Below are positions 27,457-36,257 of a stretch of DNA of 64,000 nt, in pieces (position 1 is the stretch's first letter; every line of letters begins with the position of its first letter). The DNA lies in contig NZ_CP186274.1 of the NCBI RefSeq assembly GCF_049331405.1, forward strand, positions 9,176,001 through 9,240,000, read 5' to 3'. This stretch comes from PoT sp049331405 (GTDB taxonomy: Bacteria > Planctomycetota > Planctomycetia > Isosphaerales > Isosphaeraceae). A program made the translations under genes and the position numbers. Under the pieces are notes generated by a model. The model saw only the letters and a list, made by a program, of their open reading frames with translations, was not told the origin of the DNA and ran no database searches.

Positions 27457-29904
27457 ATGACCGAACAGACCCGACGCGAGTTCTTGGCGGCCGCTGGCAC
27501 GGCTCTGGCATCCACCTCGATCGTCGCCGCCGAGCTGCGGGCGGCCGAGCCGACCCAGGCGGCGAAGCGCGAGGCCGAGGCCCCGGCCATCCCGCCCCAC
27601 CAGCCGATGGTCGTCGAGGGGATCCACGCCTACACCGACCGCGTGAGCGTCGCCGCGGGCGAGCCGATCCGGTTCCACGTCAGCAACTCGTACCCGTATG
27701 AGCTGACGGTCTGCCGCCTCGGGACCGACGTCGACGGCCCCTCGAAGGATGAGGTCCTGCACTCGTTCGGCCCGTCTCCCGCCGCGATCCAGCCGATCCA
27801 TCCCGGCTCCTATGCCGTCGCCGAGAAGTCCCTCGACGCCCAATCATCGCTGCCGGCCCTGACGATCGAGCTCTGGGCACGCCGCTGGCGGACGATGGGG
27901 AAGCAGGCACTCATCGGTCAATATGACGAGCCGCACGCCTGCGGGTTCGCCCTCTTCGTCAACGAGGACGGCTCGCTCGGCTTCTACCTCGGCGACGGCG
28001 GCGAGTTCTCGGCCGAGAACCTGCACACGACGCCCCCCGACCAGCTCAAGATGGTCATCAACCCGGAAGGGCTGAAGCACTTCCCGGACAACACGCCCAG
28101 CTCCGTCCTCTCGAACCGCTGGCACCACGTCGTCGCCACCTTCGACGGCAAGTCGAAGATGGTCTGGATCGACGGCCAGAAGGTCGCGGCCTGGGATGCG
28201 AGCGTCGCCGCGAAGCCGGGCAAGGCCTCGCTCCGGATCGGCGCGGCGGGGCACGACGGCCTCGCCAGCTTCCTGCTCGACGCCGACCTCGCCATGCCGG
28301 CCCTTTATGCGAAGGCGTTGACGCCGGCAGAGATCGAGGCCCGGTTCAAGTCCGATGGCCTCGCGAAGCCGACCGACTCAAAGCTCATCGCCTGCTGGCC
28401 GCTCGATGAGGAGCGCGGGAGCAAACTCGCCGACTCCGGCCCGCACGGCCACCACGCCCGGATCATTAACCAGGGGACCTGGATGATCGGCGGCCCGAGC
28501 CACGACCCCAACGTCCCCCGCTTCGGCGGCTACGAGCCCGACAAGGATCCGAGGCGAGGACACGGCCTCCGCTTCGCATCCGACGACCTCTTCGACTGCC
28601 GATGGAACGTCAGCCACGAGTTCAAGCTGCCCGAGGGGGCTCGCTCGGGGCTCTACGTCGCCCGCCTCAAATTCCAGCACAAGGGGAAGGATCGGCTCTA
28701 TCACACCCTCTTCGTTGTGAAAAAGGCCGCGAGCCGGGCGAAGGCCCCGATCGCCTTCCTCTGCGCCACGAATAGCTGGAAGGCATACTCGGCGACCTCG
28801 TTCAGCCAGAGCTGGGATGGGATCAAGAAATCCATCGGCAACAACGGCTTCGGCAACAGCGCCGGCGAGCCACCGGCCTATTGCTTCTACCGGCCGCACA
28901 AGGGAGGGCAGGGGACCTATCAGCACGGCTTCCGCATGCCCTGGCCGATCGTCGGGCCGTACACGACCGTCGGCCCCGAGGATTGGGACTACAGCCACCT
29001 CGCCCGCCAGGACCGCTACACTCAGGCCTGGCTCGAGAACCACGGTTATGAATATGACGCCCTGAGCGACACCGACCTCCACCTGGATCCGCATGCGCTC
29101 GACGGCTACCGCGTCGTCTACGTGGTCGGGCACAGCGAGTACTGGTCGTTCGACGCGATGAACCACATGCGCCAGTACCTCGAGAACGGCGGCAACGCCA
29201 TCGTCCTCTCGGGCAACACGGCCTTCTGGCGCGTCTCGTTCAATGAAGACGCGAGCATCATCGAATGTCGCAAGGGGGACGCCCCCGGCACGCAGGTCAG
29301 GGCCGATCGCCGCGGCGAGCTCTGGCATAGCCACGACGGCAAGCGGGGCGGGATGTCGCGCGAGTGCGGGTTCCCGGCCTGGCAGCTCTTCGGGCTCGAG
29401 TACTGCTCGATGTTCGGCGTCGGGACCCCGGGCGCGGGGCCTTACAAGGTGAGCAACCCCGACCACTTCCTCTTCCGCCAGCCGAACGACCTGAAGCTGG
29501 CCCAGGGGGAACCCTTCTGCAACACGCCGGGCAAGGCCCTGCCGCAGCCGATCGGCCACGAGGGGGACGTCCGGGTCTCGACCCTGGCCAAGTTCCTCGT
29601 CGAGCCCCCGCCCGAAGGGGGCGTCGCGCCGACCGAGGATCCCGCCGGCATGACGCTCCTGGCCGAAGGGTTCGCCGACATCACCAAGATCGCCTTCGCC
29701 TGGGATTACTTCCAGCGCTGGCTTCCCCCCGGCAAGGCCCCGCTCGTCCACGTCGCGGCCGAGATGATCTACTGGGAGCGCCCGCAAGGCGGCCGCGTCT
29801 TCCACGCCGGCTCGATCAACGCAGGTTCCACCCTCTCCGCCGATCCCCGCTGGACCGGCCTCATGCAGAACGTGCTGCACCACTTCGGAGTCAAGCGAGT
29901 GTAG
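27457..29904 (+). CDS. N,N-dimethylformamidase beta-subunit-like protein fused to LamG domain
   Basis: 815 aa. The N-terminus has a Tat-like signal (TRREFLAAAGTALASTSIVAAE). Residues about 130-310 form a LamG/concanavalin-like domain (LTIELWARRWRTMGKQALIGQYD ... WHHVVATFDGK). The remainder matches the large subunit family of dimethylformamidase, with the VVYVVGHSEYWS block (GHSEYWS at 558-564) and GGNAIVLSGNTAFWRVS. In true enzymes this domain holds a mononuclear iron and cleaves formamides. No small subunit gene is present here, and export would be unlike the known cytosolic enzymes, so the substrate may differ. It is the last soluble enzyme of the cluster before the permease. Confidence 0.82.
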   Translation: MTEQTRREFLAAAGTALASTSIVAAELRAAEPTQAAKREAEAPAIPPHQPMVVEGIHAYTDRVSVAAGEPIRFHVSNSYPYELTVCRLGTDVDGPSKDEVLHSFGPSPAAIQPIHPGSYAVAEKSLDAQSSLPALTIELWARRWRTMGKQALIGQYDEPHACGFALFVNEDGSLGFYLGDGGEFSAENLHTTPPDQLKMVINPEGLKHFPDNTPSSVLSNRWHHVVATFDGKSKMVWIDGQKVAAWDASVAAKPGKASLRIGAAGHDGLASFLLDADLAMPALYAKALTPAEIEARFKSDGLAKPTDSKLIACWPLDEERGSKLADSGPHGHHARIINQGTWMIGGPSHDPNVPRFGGYEPDKDPRRGHGLRFASDDLFDCRWNVSHEFKLPEGARSGLYVARLKFQHKGKDRLYHTLFVVKKAASRAKAPIAFLCATNSWKAYSATSFSQSWDGIKKSIGNNGFGNSAGEPPAYCFYRPHKGGQGTYQHGFRMPWPIVGPYTTVGPEDWDYSHLARQDRYTQAWLENHGYEYDALSDTDLHLDPHALDGYRVVYVVGHSEYWSFDAMNHMRQYLENGGNAIVLSGNTAFWRVSFNEDASIIECRKGDAPGTQVRADRRGELWHSHDGKRGGMSRECGFPAWQLFGLEYCSMFGVGTPGAGPYKVSNPDHFLFRQPNDLKLAQGEPFCNTPGKALPQPIGHEGDVRVSTLAKFLVEPPPEGGVAPTEDPAGMTLLAEGFADITKIAFAWDYFQRWLPPGKAPLVHVAAEMIYWERPQGGRVFHAGSINAGSTLSADPRWTGLMQNVLHHFGVKRV

Positions 29905-29947
29905 CCCACCTCCACCTCCCTCCCTCCAACGCGACGGGCCCAACCAC

Positions 29948-31330
29948 GTGCCAATCTCAGCCGAGTCCGTTTCAGCGTCCGCATCCGCGTCAGTATCCGC
30001 CAGGAACCAGCGAAGCGTGGTTCCCCTGTTAATGCTGGTCGTCGCCTTCGGCCACTTCAACCGCATCGGCATCTCGGTGGCGGGGAGCGAGCGGATCATC
30101 CCCGAGTACGGTATCAAGCCCGACCGCATGGGGATGATCTACTCCGCCTTCCTGCTCTTCTACACGCTGGCCATGATCCCGGGGGGCTGGCTGATCGACC
30201 GCTTCGGGGCCCGCGCGGCGCTGATCGCGCTGGGCCTGGGATCGACGCTCTTCGTCGCCGGGACGGGGAGCGTCGGCTATGCCGCCACGGAGGCGAACGC
30301 GGTCTGGCTCGGCCTGCTCGTCATGCGATCGCTGCTCGGGCTGTTCAACGCCCCGTTGCACCCGGCCTCGGCGCGGATGGTCTTCGAGCGCGTGCCGGCG
30401 CCGTCCCGGGCCTTCTCGAACGGGCTCGTGACATTCGCCGCCTGCGTCGGGATGTCGGCGGCCTTCTACGTCTTCGGCACGATGATCGATGTCTTCGACT
30501 GGCCGACCGCCTTCATCATCGCGAGCGGGATGACGCTGGCCGTCACCGGCGTCTGGACGTTCGCCTCGAGGCCTTCGCGCGAGGCTCGAATCGAGGCCTC
30601 AGCCAAAGCCAGGCCAATCCATGACCCCAAGGCGTTGAAACGGGTGCTCCTGAGCAAGAGCGTTGTCTGCATCACGCTCAGTTATGCGGCTTATGGCTAC
30701 TTCCAGTACCTCTTCTTCTACTGGATCAACTACTACTTCGACGAGATCCAGCATGAGGAACGCGGCGTTGCTCGCGGCTACTCGACGCTCATCACGATGG
30801 CCATGGGGATCGGCATGGCCAGCGGCGGCTGGGTCGCCGACCGGGTGCCGGCGAGCTACCCCCCGAGGCTGCGCCGGGCGATCGTGCCCGTGGTTGGCAT
30901 GATCGGCGGCGGGATCCTGTTCGAGCTGGGATTGCTCGGCCCGAACGCCAACGTCACGCTCGTGGCCTTCAGCCTGGCGGCCGGGCTCATCGGGGCCTGC
31001 GAGGGCACCTTCTGGACGTCGGTCGTGGAGCTCGGCGGCCGATTCGGCGGCACCAGCGCGGGGCTCATGAACATGGGAGGGAATGCTGGCGGGACCCTCT
31101 CGCCGACCCTCACACCCCTCCTGGCCGGGATCTTCGCGAAGCAGTACGGCCCCGACCTCGGCTGGCGGCTCAGCCTGGCGATCGCCGGGGGCATCGTCAT
31201 CGCAGGCGCCGCCCTCTGGTGGGGCATCGACGAGAAGCCAGACGATGGCGAGAAAGCCGAGGTGCTCAACTTCGTCGGCGTCGGCTCTCCCGAGTCTATC
31301 GCGTCGGAGCCGTCGCCCTCATTGCTCTGA
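29948..31330 (+). CDS. MFS permease, anion:cation symporter-like
   Basis: 460 aa, starting with GTG. Twelve hydrophobic segments are visible, and the loop after the second carries the MFS signature GGWLIDRFGARAALI. The best resemblance is to the ACS subfamily (glucarate, galactonate, tartrate transporters), which suits a cluster with an acid-sugar dehydratase and an FCD regulator. It starts 43 bases after the dimethylformamidase-like gene and is followed by a strong bidirectional terminator, so it closes the operon. The substrate assignment is inference. Confidence 0.88.
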   Translation: MPISAESVSASASASVSARNQRSVVPLLMLVVAFGHFNRIGISVAGSERIIPEYGIKPDRMGMIYSAFLLFYTLAMIPGGWLIDRFGARAALIALGLGSTLFVAGTGSVGYAATEANAVWLGLLVMRSLLGLFNAPLHPASARMVFERVPAPSRAFSNGLVTFAACVGMSAAFYVFGTMIDVFDWPTAFIIASGMTLAVTGVWTFASRPSREARIEASAKARPIHDPKALKRVLLSKSVVCITLSYAAYGYFQYLFFYWINYYFDEIQHEERGVARGYSTLITMAMGIGMASGGWVADRVPASYPPRLRRAIVPVVGMIGGGILFELGLLGPNANVTLVAFSLAAGLIGACEGTFWTSVVELGGRFGGTSAGLMNMGGNAGGTLSPTLTPLLAGIFAKQYGPDLGWRLSLAIAGGIVIAGAALWWGIDEKPDDGEKAEVLNFVGVGSPESIASEPSPSLL

Positions 31331-31383
31331 GCGGGCAACGCCTTGCGCGAGAGGAATGCCCCGGAACAACAAACCCTAACGCG

Positions 31384-31417
31384 AACGAGGCCGGATCCTT
31401 GCGGATCCGGCCTCGTT
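31384..31417. terminator. Bidirectional intrinsic terminator between MFS gene and tex
   Basis: A perfect 15-bp inverted repeat (AACGAGGCCGGATCC / GGATCCGGCCTCGTT) with a TTGC loop, followed by TTT on the + strand. It lies between convergent genes and should end transcription from both sides. Confidence 0.8.
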
Positions 31418-31448
31418 TCGTTGGAGCAATTTCTCGTGCGACCTCGAC

Positions 31449-34400
31449 TCAGCCGGCCGATTCTTCGGTCGGCGGGGTCTCGGGCGTGGCGCCCGGAGTC
31501 GGCTCGGGAGCCGGCTGATCGGACGTGGGGGGCGTCCCCTCCGGGTTCTCCCCCTCGGGCTCGTCGACGCGGGCCTGCCACAATTGCTTGAGCTGGCCGA
31601 ATGACCGGAGCGGCACGCTGCCGGAGAGGGCATCCTTCGAGAGCGGCGGCGGGGGAGGAGCCGGCTTGGAGGGACGGGGCTGCGGCCTCGGGGCCTGGGC
31701 CCGTTCGAACCGACCCTGGCCTTGCCCCTGGCCCTGCGGCCTCGGCCCTCGACCCGGTCCGCCCGAGTCGCGACCACCACCAGGACGCCCAGGCCCGCCC
31801 GAGCGTTCGGGGCGACGCGAGGGTCCGCCGGCTCCCGCGGGAGCACCGGTACCGGCCGGCTGGCCCGCCGGGGGCGCCGCGCCTTCTCGACGAGGAGGAC
31901 GACCGCCGCCCACACGTTCGCCGCCGCGACCCTGACCTTCGCGTCCTTCGCCACCACCACGACGGCCACCGCCACCGCCGGCACCGGCACCGGCTCCCGG
32001 TTGCTGGGCGCCTCGGGGACGCTCGGTGCCCGGCTTGACCATGGTCAGCGAGACGCGCTTGCGCTCGTGGTCGACCCCCATCACCCAGGCGGTGACGACG
32101 TCGCCGACGCTGACCACGTCGTGCGGGCTCTTGATGTAGCGGTTCGCGAGTTGGCTGATGTGGACGAGGCCCGAGTCCTTGAGGCCGATGTCGACGAAGG
32201 CGCCGAAGTCGACCACGTTGAGGACGGTCCCCTTCAGCTCCATGCCGGCCGAGAGGTCCTCAAGCTTGAGGACGCCCTTCTTGAAGATCGGCTTGGGCAG
32301 GTCGTCGCGGGGGTCGCGTTCGGGCCGGGCGAGGGCCTCGAAGATGTCGTGCAGCGTCGGCTCGCCGACTTCCAGCTCGCGGGCGACGCCGGGCAGGTCG
32401 GCCTCGTTGAGCTTCTCGTGGAGCGAGGGCATCGCCGCCTTATCGTTGACGACCTCGGGGCCGAAGCCGAGCTTCTCGAGCAGCTTGATCGCCGCCGCGT
32501 AGCTCTCCGGGTGGATCCAGGTGCGGTCGAGCGGCTGCTCGGCGTCCCTGAGCTTCAAGAACCCGGCCGCCTGCGTGTACGTCGCCGGGCCGATCCCCTC
32601 GACCTGGAGCAACTGCTCCCGGTTCGTGAACGGGCCCTTCTCCTTGCGGAAGTCGACCACGCGCCTGGCGGTCAACTGATTCAGACCCGACACGTGACGC
32701 AAAAGCGGCACGCTCGCCGTGTTGAGGTCGACGCCCACGAAGTTCACGCAGCTCGCGATGACCGACTCGAGCGACTCCTTGAGCTGCTTCGAGTTGATGT
32801 CATGCTGATAGAGCCCGACGCCGATGCTCTGGGGCTCGATCTTGACCAGTTCGGAGAGCGGATCCTGGAGCCGACGGCCGATCGAGATCGTGCCGCGGAG
32901 CGTGGCGTCGAAGTCGGGGAACTCCTCGCGCCCGACCGGGCTGGCCGAGTAGACGCTCGCACCGGCCTCGTTCACGATCACGTAGGTGAGGTGCGAGAGC
33001 TGCTCATCCGCGGCGTGCGGCTTGGGCGGGGTCGGGGCGGGCTTGGGTCGCGGCGGGCGGGGCTGCGACTGCTTGCCTTCCTTCTTGCCGCTCGGGGCCG
33101 GCGTCGGGGCCGATTCTGGGGCAGCCTCGCCGGCCGCATGGTCGACGTGTTCCGGCGGGGTCGTGTCCCCTTCGGCCTCGCCCGTGGCGACGACGGCCGG
33201 CTCGGGGGCCGGTTCCTCGGCCGAAGCCGGGGCCGATTCCTCGGGGGCGGGGGCAACCTCACCCTCGGTCGGGGCGGCAGACGCCTCGGCCTGGGCTTCG
33301 GGGGCCGACTCGGCGGCCTCGGGCTCCTCCGGCTTGGGGGCTTCGCTCGACTCGGCCGGCGTGCCTTGCGGCTCGTCGGTCGGGGTCGACGGCGTCACCT
33401 CGGACGACGATTCCACCTCGGAGGAGTCGGGCGCACCGCCGGAGACCGGCGGCAGTTCCTCGACCGGGAGCTGCTCGGGCGGGGTCAGCGTCTCCTCGGC
33501 CGGGGCCGATTCGACCTCCGGCTCATGGTTCGCGTCCCCCTCGTGGGCCTCATCCCCCTCGTGGGCTTCGGCCTCGGCCTCGGCTTTGGCTTCGGCCGAT
33601 TCGCCCGAGTACGAGGCCGGGGCAGCGGTCCCGCCGGGCATGGTGGTCTCGCCCGGGTTCTGGTGGAAGTAGGTCCCCTCGGCGATGATCTCGGCGACGA
33701 GTTCCTCCGTCTCGCGGCAGGCGCTCTGGTTCCCGATCGCGATCACGCCGACCTTGTGCCGCCCGACGAGGTCCTTGATGAACAGCTTGGCCTCGGACCG
33801 GCGGTTCTGGGGCGGGTGCGGGTGGATGACGCCGTGCTCGAGCAGGGTGCCGTGGTCGTCGAGCACGGCGACCTTGCAGCCGGTCCGGTAGCCGGGGTCG
33901 ATGGCCAGCACGACCTGCTTGGGGATCGGCGGCTGGAGCAGGAGGCTCCGCAGGTTCCTGGCGAAGACATCGACCGCGTGACGCTCGGCCAGGTCGGTGA
34001 GGTCGCGCCGGACTTCACGCTCCATGCTGGGCAGGAGCAGCCGGTCGAGCGAGTCGACCGCGGCCGCCTGGAAGGCCTCGGCGTGCGGGTGACCTTCGAG
34101 CGGGAGGTTGTTGAAGACGGCGGCCTCCAGGTCGGGCCGGGAGACCTCGATCTTGACCTTGAGCGGGCCTTCCTTGTCGCCGCGATTGATCGCGAGGACC
34201 CGGTGGGGCGGGATGTGCGAGATCGGCTCGGAGTAGGCGAAGTAGTCGCGATATTCGAGCCCTTGCCCCTCGGGGATGTCGGCCTTGGTCGTGACCATCT
34301 TCGCGGTCTTCCAGACGACCCGGCGGACGGCGTCGCGGACCGCGGCGATTTCGCTGATCGCCTCGGCCAGGATGTGCCCGACCCCCTCGAGGACCTTCTC

Positions 34401-34877
34401 GACCGTGTCGAGTTCCTTCTCGGGGTTCACGAGCTCCTGGGCGGCGGCGTTGAGGTCGGTGAGCGACTCGTCCCGGTTCCAGATCCGGAGCGCCAGGGGT
34501 TCGAGCCCCTTGTCGCGGGCCTCGGAGGCCTTGGTCTTCTTCTTCGGCTTGAACGGGAGGTAGAGGTCCTCGAGCCGCTTGGGATTGTCGGCCTGGCGGA
34601 TCGCCGCGGCGAGCTCTTCGCTGAGCTTGCCCTGGGCCTCGATCGTCTTGAGGATCGTTTCCTTGCGTTCGGCGAGTTCGCGGAGACGGCCGACCCGAAG
34701 CTGGATCTCCCGGATCGCCACCTCGTTCAGATTGCCGGTCCGCTCCTTGCGGTAACGGGTGATGAATGGCACCGTGTTGCCCTCATCGAGCAACTGCACG
34801 ACGCTCTCCACCTGCACGCGCCGGATCTGTAAGTCCTGCGCGATCCGTCCCAGGTCGACCTGAATCGGGGTGTCCAT
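31449..34877 (-). CDS. tex: Tex-family S1 RNA-binding protein with long disordered insertion
   Basis: 1,142 aa; usual Tex proteins are about 720-800. The order is: Tex N-terminal helical domain (1-200), central HtH region, YqgF RNase H-like domain (about 322-660) with the VVLAIDPGYRTGCKVAVLD strand, HhH pair (about 705-780; LNQLTARRVVDFRKEKGPF), and S1 domain (about 878-950). The YqgF domain is split: after GTYFHQNP (about 407) comes roughly 218 residues of Glu/Pro/Ala-rich low-complexity sequence before LTYVIVNEAGASVYSAS resumes at about 630. After S1 there is a 190-residue tail rich in RGG, Pro and Gln. Tex acts on RNA and transcription complexes. It is intact in frame and converges on the MFS gene. 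Confidence 0.93.
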   Translation of the reverse strand: MDTPIQVDLGRIAQDLQIRRVQVESVVQLLDEGNTVPFITRYRKERTGNLNEVAIREIQLRVGRLRELAERKETILKTIEAQGKLSEELAAAIRQADNPKRLEDLYLPFKPKKKTKASEARDKGLEPLALRIWNRDESLTDLNAAAQELVNPEKELDTVEKVLEGVGHILAEAISEIAAVRDAVRRVVWKTAKMVTTKADIPEGQGLEYRDYFAYSEPISHIPPHRVLAINRGDKEGPLKVKIEVSRPDLEAAVFNNLPLEGHPHAEAFQAAAVDSLDRLLLPSMEREVRRDLTDLAERHAVDVFARNLRSLLLQPPIPKQVVLAIDPGYRTGCKVAVLDDHGTLLEHGVIHPHPPQNRRSEAKLFIKDLVGRHKVGVIAIGNQSACRETEELVAEIIAEGTYFHQNPGETTMPGGTAAPASYSGESAEAKAEAEAEAHEGDEAHEGDANHEPEVESAPAEETLTPPEQLPVEELPPVSGGAPDSSEVESSSEVTPSTPTDEPQGTPAESSEAPKPEEPEAAESAPEAQAEASAAPTEGEVAPAPEESAPASAEEPAPEPAVVATGEAEGDTTPPEHVDHAAGEAAPESAPTPAPSGKKEGKQSQPRPPRPKPAPTPPKPHAADEQLSHLTYVIVNEAGASVYSASPVGREEFPDFDATLRGTISIGRRLQDPLSELVKIEPQSIGVGLYQHDINSKQLKESLESVIASCVNFVGVDLNTASVPLLRHVSGLNQLTARRVVDFRKEKGPFTNREQLLQVEGIGPATYTQAAGFLKLRDAEQPLDRTWIHPESYAAAIKLLEKLGFGPEVVNDKAAMPSLHEKLNEADLPGVARELEVGEPTLHDIFEALARPERDPRDDLPKPIFKKGVLKLEDLSAGMELKGTVLNVVDFGAFVDIGLKDSGLVHISQLANRYIKSPHDVVSVGDVVTAWVMGVDHERKRVSLTMVKPGTERPRGAQQPGAGAGAGGGGGRRGGGEGREGQGRGGERVGGGRPPRREGAAPPAGQPAGTGAPAGAGGPSRRPERSGGPGRPGGGRDSGGPGRGPRPQGQGQGQGRFERAQAPRPQPRPSKPAPPPPPLSKDALSGSVPLRSFGQLKQLWQARVDEPEGENPEGTPPTSDQPAPEPTPGATPETPPTEESAG

Positions 34878-35324
34878 GGAGGCTATTCACCTAGATGAGA
34901 GGGACGGCGACGACAAGGCGGAACGAGAGTCCGCAACCGCGACCAAACTCGCGGTACGAGCGCGCGGGGTTACACCCGGGAAACAGACCGCTTAATCTAG
35001 TAGATCGTCAACTCAATTGTCAAGGCGCGGGACCGATTCCGAAACCTCTCTCCTCATTAGGGTTGGAATCGGCACCTTTTAGAAAAAGAGGGGAAGATAG
35101 GCAACATTATCCTGCGCGATTCGTCGGGAATCTCCGGACAATCCCTGGCCAGGCCATCGAGCCACCTCTCTGCGATTCGAATCGATCTTGGCGAGATTCT
35201 TGCGAGATATCCGCTGAAACCCGCGAAGGGCCAGGCCGGTACGATCGCTGATGCACCTCGACGGGCGAGGCCAAGGCCCGCGGATCTCAGGCTCACTTCC
35301 AACCAAGATCGGGACGCCAACAAG
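34878..35324. other. Divergent intergenic region, 447 bases
   Basis: Between tex and the TIGR03067 gene. No gene is supported. An AT-richer section at about 34,990-35,110 is the most promoter-like part, but I could not pair -35 and -10 boxes with confidence. Confidence 0.45.
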
Positions 35325-36185
35325 ATGATGTCGACACCACGCGCCACCCTGTTCCTCCTCGCCATCTCCGCCGCCTCGGCCTGGGCCGACGAGGCGAAGC
35401 CCGAACCCAAGGGGGACCTCGCCAAACTCCAGGGGGCATGGACCTCGCAGGCCGGGCCCAACGACGAGACCCGGATCGACCTCTCCTTCAAGGGGGACAA
35501 GGTCCACTTCGTGATGTCCAAGAAGGACGCGGACGACTACATCTCCGACGGCGAGATCGTCGTCGACGAGGCCGCCAAGCCGCACAAGGCCCTGACCTGG
35601 AAGAACCTCACCGACCCCAACGGCGCCGACCTCGGCGAAGTCCAGAGCATCTACGCATTCGAGGATGAAAACACGCTCAAGATCTGCAGCGGCGGACCCG
35701 GCAAGGATCGGCCGACGGAGTTCAAGGGTGGGGAAGGGGACGTGCCGCCCCCGTACCTGACCGTCCTGAAGCGCAAGGCCGTCGAGCAGAAGGCCGCGGC
35801 AGCCATCAAGGGGGATCATTTCAAGCTGCAAGGCAAGTGGACCGCGATGGCCGGGCCCGACAAGGCCGTCCCGATCTTCATCGCCGTCAAGGACAACGCC
35901 ATCACCTTCAAGGGCACCACGCCCAACGGCGAGGAGTTCGAGTTCAGCGGCGAGTTCAAGATCGACGACCAGGCCAAGCCGCACAAGACGATTGATTGGG
36001 TCAACTTCAAGGCCCCCAACGGCGACGCCATCCCCGACAACCTGGCGATTTATGAGGTCGTCGACAACGACACCTTCAAGGTCTGCAACGGCGGCCCCGG
36101 CGCCAAGCGCCCCACCGAGTTCAAGGACGGCGAGGACGCCCATGCCCAGGTCCTCACCCTCAAGCGCGACAAGCCCAAAGACTGA
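35325..36185 (+). CDS. Secreted protein with two TIGR03067 domains
   Basis: 286 aa with an N-terminal signal peptide (RATLFLLAISAASAWA). Two clearly homologous halves (about 27-135 and 160-282) share the LQGAWTSQAGP/LQGKWTAMAGP opening, the KPHKALTWKNLTDPNG/KPHKTIDWVNFKAPNG centre and the CSGGPGKDRPTEFKGGE/CNGGPGAKRPTEFKDGE end. TIGR03067 is a planctomycete-enriched exported domain of unknown function, usually single, so this is an internal duplication. ATG codons at 35325 and 35328 are both possible starts. A terminator hairpin follows the stop codon. Confidence 0.85.
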   Translation: MMSTPRATLFLLAISAASAWADEAKPEPKGDLAKLQGAWTSQAGPNDETRIDLSFKGDKVHFVMSKKDADDYISDGEIVVDEAAKPHKALTWKNLTDPNGADLGEVQSIYAFEDENTLKICSGGPGKDRPTEFKGGEGDVPPPYLTVLKRKAVEQKAAAAIKGDHFKLQGKWTAMAGPDKAVPIFIAVKDNAITFKGTTPNGEEFEFSGEFKIDDQAKPHKTIDWVNFKAPNGDAIPDNLAIYEVVDNDTFKVCNGGPGAKRPTEFKDGEDAHAQVLTLKRDKPKD

Positions 36186-36213
36186 CCTAGGGCGTCGAAC
36201 ACGAGCGAGAAAA

Positions 36214-36239
36214 GGGCTTCGCTCCCTGGAGCGAAGCCC
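36214..36239. terminator. Terminator hairpin after the TIGR03067 gene
   Basis: A 12-bp perfect stem (GGGCTTCGCTCC/GGAGCGAAGCCC) with a minimal loop, 28 bases after the stop codon and just before the end of the convergent gene. TTC follows, so the T-tract is weak; it may serve both strands. Confidence 0.7.
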
Positions 36240-36257
36240 CTTCATCCTGGCATACGA

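Noticed and set aside
33530..33600. Short tandem repeats suggestive of a repeat array or CRISPR
   Set aside because: They lie in frame within the low-complexity insertion of Tex (HEGDEAHEGD and EAEAEA repeats) and have no spacers. No CRISPR array or cas gene was seen in the window.
31722..34832. Open frame of over 1,000 codons antisense to tex
   Set aside because: Shadow frame; the Tex domains on the minus strand explain the region.
35095..35112. Possible third copy of the integrase core site (ACATTATCCTGCG)
   Set aside because: Only one arm and part of the spacer match; no inverted second arm, so chance similarity.
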